Shown here: positions 36,301 to 48,300 of the stretch, in pieces | Numbering within the stretch: the stretch's first letter is position 1 | Layout: every line of letters begins with the position of its first letter | Source of the DNA: Diospyros lotus | Lineage: Eukaryota > Streptophyta > Magnoliopsida > Ericales > Ebenaceae | Reading direction: 5' to 3' | Assembly (NCBI RefSeq): GCF_014633365.1 | Contig: NC_068339.1 | Location: 3,291,001 to 3,355,000 of the forward strand | Length of the DNA stretch: 64,000 nt | Made by a program: the position numbers and the translations under genes | Notes under the pieces: model-generated | Database searches by the model: none | What the model was told of the DNA's origin: nothing | Seen by the model: the letters and a program-made list of their open reading frames with translations, nothing else

Positions 36301-39300
36301 ATTGAAATGTAAATCCATCCACAATGCAGTGACTAAAGCAGGCAACTAACTGCTTTGAAGACACCAGCTCTGCTGACACTTCCTTGAGCAAGAAGCCAGC
36401 TCTCCGTCCAAGGATGATGGGTCGCCTAACCCTAATTCCTTTGATGAGCTGCACCTCCAAGGCCTGTTTGGCACCCAAGGCTCAGGTGCCTTAACAAGAA
36501 AACTTCTACATTCACAATGAGTTTTTCTACCCTACTGATTCCATCCCAGAGCTCTCCACTTCCACTCTCACTCTAAGTTGGTTGGGGTCGTCCATCTCTT
36601 CCCTACCTCCAGAGGTCCAATGACAGCTAGATGCCTACCATTACATTGCACAGGGTCCCACTAGCTTTCTTTCAACACCAATCACCCCACCAGAGGAACC
36701 ATAGAGGAAAACTTCAATTACATTCATTTTTTTCTTTCTTTTTTTTTTTTTTGGGGGGGGGGGGGGGGGGGGAAGAATTCCATAGGGTCGAAACTTCATA
36801 AGTTTTTAAGATTTTAATACTTTATATGTTTTAGGATGTTAATTCTATTTTATGTTTGTTAGGGTTTTATTTCTATTAGGATTCTAGTTAGATTTTATTT
36901 ACAAGTATTAGATGGATTAGCCAAACACTATATATATATATATATGCTTAGAAACTAGGGTTTGTAATCAACTTTTTACCAATTCAATTACAACAACCTA
37001 TTTGAGTTTCTTTCCAGCAAAACAAGTTCAGTTTTATGCCTTTTTGAAAGCCAAGCTTTGACCATTGAAGCTTGTTTTCAAGGGTTTCTTTCACGTGTTT
37101 CTTTACACACTCGCTATCCATTGCGTTAGGTGGTATCAAAGTAGTTAATCAACCAATCAGATGGCTAATCTTGAAGGTAACAGCAGTAGCAACTAGCCTT
37201 GTGACGATGATCAAAGGTTGTCCGCGGTTTGAAGAGTAATTGAAGAACAACGGGGAGTAACTCGTACCATCTAACAGCAATTGGAGCAAATCAGCAACCA
37301 ATTGGGTGTCCTACTACGAGTCAATGATGATAGGAACCAAAATATTGGCGTGAATCAAGTCGGAGCGAGAAGACCAACCAATAATCATGTCCCTGTAATC
37401 CTAGAAGAGCAATGATGGAAGATAGCGATAAAGAGGATGATCTTGGTCGAGTAATAGCTAACTCTAGTGGTAGAGAGGTTAGGAGGAATGTGCAACAGCA
37501 CAACCATTGGGGCAACGATGAGTATATACTAAATGTTGATATTCCTACCTTTAGTGGAGATATTAATATTGAGGGGTTCCTAGATTGGATAACTAAAGTT
37601 GACCGTTTTTCAAATACACGGGGATCCCAAAAGAAAGACGAGTCAAGCTAATGGCCTATCAATTGAAGGGAGGCACATCTATTTGGTGGGAACGATTGAG
37701 AGAGACTCGATTAAGGGAAGGCTAACATCTAGTTCAGACAAGGAAACGAATGAAACAGCTGTTAAGAGGTAGGTTTTTATCTCTGACTACGAACAATACA
37801 TGTTTAAAGCTTATCAAAGATGTGCACAGGGAATGAGGAATGTGAATGAGTATACACCTCTGAGTTTCTGAGATTGGCAGAAAGACACCAATTGTTAGAA
37901 AGTGACAATCAACAAGCAGCTTGTTATTTGAATGGGTTGAAGCCTGCTATTCGTGATAAAATTAGGGTTCATATGGTTATGAGTGTGGCAGAAGCAAGGA
38001 ACTTGGTTTTAAAGGCTGAGTTAATGTTGAGAGAAAAAACTCACAATGACAACTATCGTCGGTATAGTGGAAATGACAATAAACAAGCAACTTTTGATAG
38101 AGGCAAGTCAGTTCAAGAAGTGCAACATTCCAATCCACCTAATGTACTCAACCCTAATAAGGCTATAACGGGAAGAAACACTCGAGGTGCTACTTCTAAT
38201 CTTTCAAAATCCACTAATCCTTATGCAAAGCATGTTCTTTAAAATGTTTCAAGTGTAATGAGGTTGGGGCATAGGTCCAGTGATTGTCCAAGGAGAAAGA
38301 CTATTAATATTATAGAAAGGGAGGAGGAAGATGTTGTTGAAGAGGAAGTATATTGTGAGCCTAATGGGGAGGAGGATGATGAAGAGTATGGGCATGAAAA
38401 GTATACATGTGTAGTGAGGAAGTTAACGTTGTCTCAAAAGAACAAAGATACTACTCGACGACATAAGCTTTTTCGCACGAGATATATAGCGAACAAGAAG
38501 ATCTTTGAGCTGATCATTGATAGTGGAAGTCAAGAAAATACAATAGGAAGAGATGTGGTGGAAAAGTTGCAGGTAACTCCTGAGAAATATCCAAACCCTT
38601 ATACGATTTGATGGATCAAAAAAATTGGTGGCATACGTGTGGGTGAACTCTGTAGGGTGTATTTCTCTATTGGTAAGTACTTTGACAAAGTTTATTGTGA
38701 TATTATTGATATGGCCACTTGTCATATTTTATTTGAGAGGCCTTGGCAATTTGATGTGGGTGCTAAGCACTAAGGTAGAAAAAACACATATCAACTTGAG
38801 AAAGTGGGTGTGCTTTATACCTGAAGAAATTTTCTTTTGAAAGAATAATCTTCCGCCTATTATTCCCTTGAGAATGCCACAAATATATACATAGTAGATC
38901 CTAAGAATTCTCCTAATTTAGAGATTAGATTCCTCCTTTTTAGGACTAGATTACAACAACCTTAAATACAAACAAATCTAATAAAAGGAAAAGATAAGAT
39001 ATAATAGTAATATAAATCAAGATAAATCACAGAGAATGAATCAAATGATAACAAGCTTAGTAGCTCGGTAGCTCGGCCTCATCAGCTCGACAGCTCGGCC
39101 TTCCATCAACTCAACAGCTTGGCCTCATTAGCTCGACAACTCGGCCTCCCAACAATTTCTACACTCCCCCTCAAGCTGGGCTGAATATTTGATGAACCGA
39201 ATTTTTAACAATGCCGATGGCAAATTGGTTGTCACACAACACCTGTACTGGTTCTGTTGTATCTATTTTCAGCTCTTGGAGTAGTCTTTTCAGCCATATT

Positions 39301-42300
39301 CCTTCACAAAATCTATGAGTAAGCTCTAAATTCAGCCTCTGCACTACTTCTAGATACAACCGACTGCTTCTTGTTGCGCCAGGTCACTAGATTTCCCTAT
39401 ACAAATGAACAATACCCTGAAGTTGACCTTCTATCAAGAATTGAACCAGCCCAATCAGCATCTGTATAGATAGTGATTCCTCGATTTGTTGTTTTTTTTA
39501 ACATTAACCCCTTGCCTAGAGTTGATTTTAAGTACCTTAGGATGCGGTAAAGTGCTTCCAAGTGCTCCTCTTTGGGATCATTCATGAACTGACTTACAAT
39601 ACTAACAGAAAATCCAATATCTGACCTGGTATGTGATAGATATATAAGCTTTCCTACTAACCTTTGATACCTTCATTTGTCAACTGGATTGCTTTCTTTG
39701 CCAAAGTCAAATTTTGCTTTAGATTCCATAAGAGTTTCAACTGGTTTACAACCCAACTAATAGAAGACCCATACAATTCCGTTACCAACGACGGAATAAA
39801 CAGGGGCAGAATGGTGATACGAGTAAGGGAGGAAGCGACAAAAGTGGGTAAAGGGTATTATGGGTAGAGCAAGCTGGTGGCATGTGGGGATAACAGAATC
39901 GGTTAGAGGGGGATGGCTAGAATAACAGTTAAGTAGGAACCATAGTGGAGGAGGAAGGCATCTTTTTGGAGCAGTAAGGAATTCGGGAGAGTGTGGACCT
40001 CTCGAAAGTCCACTTTTCATTTCATTTGTTTCTCTTTTTCAATTGTAATTCTCTCCAAATTCAGTAAACGTAGATAGATTATCTTCCATAATCTATCATT
40101 TGGTATCAGAGCGACAAAATCGATCTCCATGGTGAACCTGAGTGACCGAGTAGGGGACCTGGAAGGGCGGATAGATGGGTTGTACAGTGGATTGGATTCG
40201 TTGAAGTCGGAAATGCAGAAGGTGAGCGGAATTGAGAAAAACATGGCCACGTTGATGGATCAATTCGCTCTCCTGATGGCCCATTGGGATGAACAGGAGC
40301 GAGGGAGAAAAGGGAAGCGGGAGGGGACGGAGCTGCCTCGGGGTTCCTCTTCATTCATGGAGGGAATGCCGGACGTGAGATTGGGCAGAGGCGAGGGGGT
40401 AGATGGAGTTGAAGGAGTAGGAAGGTCTGATTGCAAGGGAAGGCGATTGGAAATGCCGATCTTCGAAGGGGAAGATCCAGACGGTTGAATTTTCAGGGCT
40501 GAAAGATATTTCATAGTTAATCAGTTGTCCGAGCTAGAGAAGTTGGAATCCGCAGCACTCTGTTTTGATGGGCCAGTGCTCGCATGGTTCCAATGGGAAC
40601 AAAGGCGGAGGCGGGTACGAAGTTGGGAAGAACTGAAGGTGATGCTAAGAAGCCGATTTCGGTCCATGCATGAGGGGACCTTGGAGGAGAGATTCCTTGC
40701 CCTTAAGCAGTGGGGATCAGTTAGAGAGTACCGCCTTTGTTTTGAAACATTGGCTTCACCTCTCGAAGGCATGCCGGAGGCCTTGTTGGAGGGCCAATTC
40801 ATCAATGGGTTGAAGCCGGAAATCAGAGCGGAACTGAGAATGCTTAGGCTGACTGGATTGGATCAACTCATGGAAGTGGCCCAACGAATTGAGGAAAGAA
40901 ACATGGTAGTCAGAGGAAGCTCCATCGGAAGTGGTTAAAACAGGGGGACAACTCACTTCAGCCCATTTCAGCATCATCACCGATCCATGAGCACGGCTGC
41001 CCCATCAGCATCACCAAGGCCAGCAACAACCAATGCGGTTGTGCTGCACTGGAATCCGACTGCCGGTAAGGGGGGTAATCCGCCTTTCAAGAGATTGAGT
41101 GAGGCAGATTTGAAGACCAAACAGGAGAAGGGCTTGTGCTTTAGATGTGATGAGAAGTATTCTATTGGGCATCGCTACAAAAACAGGGAGTTACAAGTCA
41201 TGGTGATTTATGACGAAGAGAAGGATGAGCTGGGGGCGGAAGAGGAGGCGGAAGGAAGGGGTAAATGGGAGGTGCAGGAGGCTAAAGGAGAGGTGATAGA
41301 ATTGTCTATGAATTCAGTGGTGGGGCTTACCCCACCCCAAAACATGAAGGTGCGAGGACAGATTGCTGGCCACGAGGTTGTAGTTCTTGTAGACAGCGAG
41401 GCTACGCATAATTTCATTTCAGCTGAGTTGGTACAGACGCTGGAACTGCCAAGGTCAGAGACGGCAGGCTACGGAGTGATCATGGGAACAGGGATGGCTG
41501 TGCAGGGCGCTGGGATCTGTAAGGGGGTGCTTCTTTCTCTTCAGAACTTAGAGATAAACGAGGACTTTCTTCCCTTGGAGCTGGGCAGCTCGGATGTCAT
41601 CCTAGGAATAAAGTGGTTGGCAACCTTGGGCAAGGTACAAGTTGATTGGAAATCCTTAACTATGAGATTTAAGGCAGGAGGAATGATGGTTACATTACAA
41701 GAGGATCCGAGTTTAAGCAAAACCCTTGTCACATTAAAAGCCATGATGAAAGCACTGAAGGACAATGGGGAGGGGGTGCTCATCGAATTAGGGTGTTTGT
41801 CGACAGATTGTGGAGAGTTTAAGGCTATCACACAAGGGGGTATCCAGCAGGTGTTGGCTGAGGTCAGTGAAGTATTTAATGATCCAGAGGGGCTGCCACC
41901 AAGAAGGACACGCAAGCATGCTATCAACTTACAGCCGGGAGCTGCATCGGTGAGCGTAAGGCCCTATTGTTACCCCTACGTTCAGAAAAATGAAATTGAA
42001 AGGTTAGTACGAGAGATGCTTGCTGCAAGGATTATTAGACCTAGTACTAGTCTTTTTTCGAGCCCTGTTTTGTTGGTTAAAAAAAAGGATGGGGGATGGA
42101 GATTTTGTGTAGATTACCGAGCCTTGAACAAGGTAACGGTGCCGGATAAATTTCCTATTCCGGTAATCGATGAGCTGTTGGACGAGCTGCACGGGGCCAA
42201 GGTGTTTTCAAAGCTGGACTTGAAAGCTGGCTACCATCATATTAGAGTTAAGGAAGGAGATGTGCCCAAGACAGCATTCAGTACTCACGAGGGACACTAC

Positions 42301-45300
42301 GAGTTTCTAGTCATGCCCTTCGGGCTGACCAATGCACCAGCAACATTCCAGTCCCTCATGAATGAGGTCTTCAAAGGTCAGTTGAGAAGGTCAGCGTTGG
42401 TTTTTTTTTTATGATATTTTGGTATTTAGCAGTGACTTGGAGGCACATAAGTAGCATTTGAAGGAGGTGTTGCAGGTGTTGGCTGAAAATGAACTCTACG
42501 CAAACAGAAAAAAATGCCAGTTTGGATAGCGAGAAGTGGAGTACTTGGGCCATGTTATCTCACACGAAGGGGTGGCTGCTGATCAGTCCAAAGTTAAGGC
42601 CATGCTGGAGTGGCCAAGACCAGGGTTGGTAAAGGAATTACGGGGTTTTTTGGGGCTGACGGGGTACTATAGACGGTTTGTGAAGGATTATGGAAAGTTG
42701 GCTTGGCCTCTCACGGAAAAGCTACGAAAGAACGGGTTCGGTTGGGATGAACCAGCTGAAAAGGCTTTCCAGAAATTGAAGGAAGCTATGACCTCTTTAC
42801 CAGTGTTGGCATTACCCGATTTCACTAAACAATTTGTGGTGGAAACAGATGCGTCCGGGTCAGGTCTAGGAGCTGTTTTAATACAAGAGCATCGCCCCAT
42901 CGCCTTTTACAGCCATGCCCTTAATCCAAACAGCTGCAACAAGTCGGTGTATGAGCGGGAATTGATGGCAATAGTGTTCGCTGTCCAAAAATGGAGGCAT
43001 TATTTATTGGGCCGGAAGTTTATCATACGCACCGATCAGAGGAGCTTGAAGTTTCTAATAGAGCAAAGATTGGTGAGCCCCGAACACCAAAAATGGATGT
43101 TGAAACTGATGGGTTATCAGTTTGACATCCAATATCGGCCCGGGTGGGAGAACAAGGCAGCAGATGCCCTCTCTAGAATCAATCACTCAGCTGGTCTTTT
43201 TGCAATAACAATCCCTAAAGTTATTCAACTTGAACAGCTGGCTAAGGAAGTGGAGGCAGATGAGGAAGTGCAGAAATTGATCCAAGAAATCCAGCGTAAT
43301 CCTTTGGCCAAACCCGACTATCAGTGGGCCAATAATCAGCTCTTATTCAAGGGCAGATTATACTTGCCTAAAGGATCGACTTTGATTCCTATATTGCTCC
43401 AAGAGGGGCACGATGGGAGTGTGGGGGGGCATGCTGGATTCTTGAAGACATACAAGAGGATAGAAGCAAATGTGTATTGGGCTGGAATGAAGAAGGATAT
43501 CCATAGCTATGTGAACCAATGTGCCATCTGCCAGCAGCACAAATACCAAGCCTTATCACCAGGAGGCCTTTTGCAGCCACTCCCTATTCCGAGTCAGGTT
43601 TGGAAAGACATAGCTATGGATTTTATTGAAGGGTTGCCTAGATCTGGAAATATGGACACGATATTGGTTGTGGTGGATAGATTGAGCAAATATGGACATT
43701 TCATAGGGCTGAAACACCCTTTTACAGCTGGAAGTGTGGCTGGGGTTTTTGTGAAGGAAGTGATACGCCTACACGGGGTGCCTCGCTCTATTGTGTCTGA
43801 CAGGGACAAGGTTTTCATGAGCCATTTTTAGGAAGAATTATTTCGCCTCCAGGGCACGAAGCTATGCAGAAGTACGGCGTACCACCCCCAATCAGATGGG
43901 CAATCGGAAGTATTAAATCGGACACTAGAAACCTACCTCCGATGCTTTGCATCAAGAAAACCGAAGGCTTGGTTCAACTGGCTTCCATGGGCAGAGTTTT
44001 GGTATAACACCTCGTACCACACGACTTCCAAACTTACTCCCTTTCAGGTCGTTTATGGACGGGAGCCACCGGAGTTATTGAGGTTCGAAAGGGGTTCTAC
44101 CCCAATATCGGCAGTGGAGCAGCAACTGGCTGCAAGGGATCAGATGTTGGAAGAGCTAAAGGCTCAATTACTGCGAGCTCAAGCTCAGAAGAAGTTAGGG
44201 GCGGATGGGAAAAGAAGGGACGTTCAGTTCGAAGTGGGAGACATGGTTTACTTGAAGATCAGGCCATATCGCCGCAAGTCGCTAGCAGCCCGCCCTCATG
44301 AGAAGTTAGCACCTCGATTTTATGGCCCATTCGCTGTGGAGAAGAAGGTTGGACAAGTCGCTTACAAGCTATCCTTGCCTGCGACTTGCAGCATACATCC
44401 CATATTTCATGTATCCCAATTGCGCAAGGCCTGCGGTATAACCACCCTCCAAACTGATATCCCTAACCAGCTCAATGAAGAACTAGAAATGTTAGTAGAA
44501 CCGGAGGCAGTCCTTGGTATGAGACCGGGAATGGGTAGGAACCTCCGAGGCTTGGATGTACTCATTCAGTGGAAAGGGCTGCCGCCTTTGGAAGCCACCT
44601 GGGAACCCTACGACATGCTCCAGCAACAATTCCCTGATTTCCACCTTGTGGACAAGGTGAGTTCTATGGGGGGAGGTATTGATAGAAGACCCATACAATT
44701 CCGTTACCAACGACGGAATAAACAGGGGCAAAATGGTGATACGAGTAAGGGAGGAAGCGACAAAAGTGGGTAAAGGGTATTATAGGTAGAGCAAGCTGGT
44801 GGCATGTGGGGATAACAGAATCGGTTAGAGGGGGATGGCTGGAATAACAGTTAAGTAGGAACCATAGTGGAGGAGGAAGGCATCTTTTTGGAGCAGTAAG
44901 GAATTCGGGAGAGTGTGGACCTCTCGAAAGTCCACTTTTCATTTCATTTGTTTCTCTTTTTCAGTTGTAATTCTCTCCAAATTCAGTAAACGTAGATAGA
45001 TTATCTTCCATAATCTATCACCAACATTCCTGTTTCCTTAAGGAGATCCAGGATATACTTCCTTTGTGTGACTGAAATTCCCTCTTTGGACCTTGCAACC
45101 TCCATGCCTAAGAAGTATCTTAAATTCCCTAGGTCTTTGATCTCAAATTCTCTTGCAAGTACTTATTTAAGGCTTTTGATTTCAATAATGTCATCCCCTG
45201 TAACAATGATATCATCCACATATACAATGAGAATAGTCAATTTACCTTCCAAGGACCATTTGATGAATAAAGTGTGGTCAGCTTGGCACTGATTAAATCC

Positions 45301-48300
45301 ATGCTTCTTGATTGCCCTTGTAAACCTCTCAAACCAAGCTCTTGGGGATTGTTTAAGTCCATAAAATGATCTCCTTAGCTTGCAAACTTTGTTCTTTATA
45401 AGTAGTCTCAAATCCATGGCGAATCTCCATGTAAACTTCCTCTTCTAGATCTCCATTTAAAAAAGCATTCTTCACATCTAACTGATGTAGAGGCCAATCC
45501 AAATTTGTTGCTAGGGATAGCAAAACTTTGATGGTATTCAACTTTGCCACAAGGGCAAATGTTTCTTGGTAGTCAATACCATAAGCTTGGGTGAAGTCCT
45601 TTGTCACTAACCGAGCCTTGAATCTATCAATCTCTCCATCCTCCCTATATTTTACCGTGAAAACCCACTTGTAGCCCATAGGGTTTTTTTTGGGAGGCAG
45701 ATTAGTGATATCCCACGTTTCATTCTTTTCCAAGGCCTTGATTTCCTCAAGAACAGCCTCCTTCCATCTAGGTTGCTAAACAGCCTCTTGGATATTGTTA
45801 GGAACCTGCACTTTGTCTACATTTGAAACAAACACACTGAATTTTGGTAAGAGACCCTTGTATGAGATATAATTTTGTAAAGGATGTTTTGTGCATGCTC
45901 TCACACCCTTCCTCAAGGCAATAGGCCAATGTAAATCCTCATCATCAATAGAAACAGAGTAACCGTATCCTCACCAGCTGTATTTCTACCTCTTTCTACT
46001 GGTGATTTCGGCTTAGCCTCTTGAACAGTCCCGAGGCATGTTGAAGCCTCATTCACCTTAGGTTTGGACTGTCTTCTAGAGTAACCCTACAATTTAGTGA
46101 CAGTAGAAGGTAGGAAATTCCTTGGTAGGAGAAGAAGAATGGCTGGTAGAGGTGTTAGATTCGGTTCCTCGGTCTCCTCAGGTTCTTGGCAGTCAATGGA
46201 ATCCCAAAACTAATATTCTAAGGAAGTATCTTGAGTGTTCTCCCCTTGAATATCAATTTTGTGATAATAGGGGTAATTTTCAATAAATGTGACATCTATG
46301 GAGGTAAAGAATTTTTGAAGTTCAGGAGAGTAGCATTTATACCCTTTTTGATGAGAAGAGTAGCCTAGAAATATGCATTTGGGAGACCGAGGCTCAAGCT
46401 TGCTTCTCATATGATTATGCACATGAACAAATGCACAACAACCGAAAATTTTGAGGGGAAGATGTGAAAGGATCCGTGTGTGAGGAAAGGAAGTAAGAAG
46501 AAGTTGACTGTTTGATGCTTTAGGATGCGTGAGGGCATTCTATTGATTAGATAGGTGGCCGTTAGAATAGCCTCACCCCAAAAATGAGAAGGAACATTAG
46601 TAGAGAACAATAAAGATCTCGCAACTTCCAATAAATGTCGGTTCTTTCATTCTGCAACCCCATTTTGTTGGGAGGTATCAACACAAGTGCTTTGGTGTAC
46701 TATGCCTTGTTGGGAAAGATAATGACCAATGATAGAATTGAAGTATTCTTTGCCATTATCTGTTCTCAAGATCTGAATTTTGGCATTGAATTGTCTTTGC
46801 ACCATTGAGTGAAAAGTTTGAAAGATAGAACCAACTTCAGATTTTTCTTTCATAAGAAATACCCACGTTAAGTGAGTATGATCATCAATAAATGATATGA
46901 ACCAACGAACCCCAGTAATGTTTCTAACCCTAGAAGGCCCCCACACATCGCTATGAATCAAGGAGAAAGGCAAAGATGGAGTATAAACTTGGCTGGGATA
47001 AGTGTTTCGTATATGTTCAGAGAATTGACAGATTTTACATTATAACAAATGGGGATCTTTATTCTTGAACAATGAGGGAAACAATTCCTGAAAATAAACA
47101 AAATTATGACGACCTAATCTATAGTGTCATAACATGATAGCACCACTATTGGAATGAAAATTAGATAAAAAAAAACAGCTGGTTTAAGAGAAGAACAGTT
47201 GCTGGATTGAACGACTTTACTGCTAGAAGAAGTCTTTTTAATGATGTAGAGGCCCGAACATGCTTCAGCACTGCCAATCGTCTGTCAAGCCTCGAGTATG
47301 AGGCTTGGGCAATTCTAGAAGAATCGGGAATTTGAGAAAGAGAGGAGAGGGAGAATTTGAATTAAGAAGAGGGAGAGAAACAGAGAGAGAAATTAGAGAG
47401 GGAAAGATCCGAATGTATTCATTGATAGATCCCATCCTCACATACAATGCCCATTTATAGGCTCGCCCAACTAGTTGTTATCACAACTGATTCCTGCAAA
47501 TGGCCTAAGCGGAACCGCCCGCACATGCAATCTGTTATAGCGATTTTGTTATTACTACTTATAGCTATGCATCTCTAGTTTATTACACATAAGCTACTAG
47601 GCTTGTGACATCGTCCTCCCCGAACTCCAGTCCTGAAATTCACACAAATTTTGTGAGAATTTAACCACACAATTACAATCAGTAGATAACTTGCTCACTG
47701 ATATTAAGTTGTAGTCTAAATTTGGAACCAAGAGAACTGATTTTAAGGTTAAATCATCTGAAACTGCCACCATTCCAATTCCAGCTACCTTTGATAGTGA
47801 AAGCAATCCTTACCACCCAATCTTGCTTGGAGGGTTAAAAATTAGTTAGTATATTAGATTCTCCAGTCATGCGATCAAAAGCCCCTGAATCAACAATCCA
47901 TACAGCAAAAAACTCACTTTTGGCAATTAAAACATGAGATGATTTACCTTTAAGGGCTATGAAACCGGATGCCATGTTAGGTGATGAAGTTGATGAGGCT
48001 GTTGTGGTTTCCTCCGTGGAAGCTAAAGCACCTCTACTCTTCCTCTCATGGGCTAGCTTCCAATCAGGTGGCTTACCATGAATTTCCCAACAAGTATCCT
48101 TAGTGTGTCATGTCTTGTGACAGTGATCACACCAAGGTCTTCCCTTCTTTTGTTTGAAGGCAGTTTGATGGCTTTCTCGGGTGATTAGAGCCGATTGCTC
48201 CAAGGTTGGACTTGTAGACTTGAGCATAATCTTCATCTGGCTCTCTTCCCTTCAGACTTTAGCAAAGGCCTCTCTAAGACTCGGCAAGGGCTTTGTTCCA

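Larger units (their letters stand above)
39758..45020 (+). mobile_element. Third layer: Reina-type chromovirus (Ty3/gypsy) inserted in the copia RT/RNase H
   Basis: LTRs of 341 bp each (39758-40098 and 44680-45020) differ at only five positions by eye, all transitions. CCAAC flanks the element on both sides (39753-39757 and 45021-45025). A primer-binding site TGGTATCAGAGCG starts at 40101, and a purine-rich ATGGGGGGAGG tract precedes the 3' LTR. Gag, protease, RT, RNase H, integrase and a C-terminal chromodomain follow in the Ty3/gypsy order over 5.26 kb. Small size, short LTRs and the QWKGLP...ATWE...[10 protein letters not shown] chromodomain fit the Reina clade. It is structurally complete but inactivated by stops and a frameshift. 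Confidence 0.93.

Noticed and set aside
36450..36500. GGCACC...GGTGCC inverted repeat and a matching AGGTGCC at 51325 as possible outer target duplication
   Set aside because: The left copy lies about 260 bp outside the LTR start, so it cannot be the insertion duplication. It is probably coincidence.
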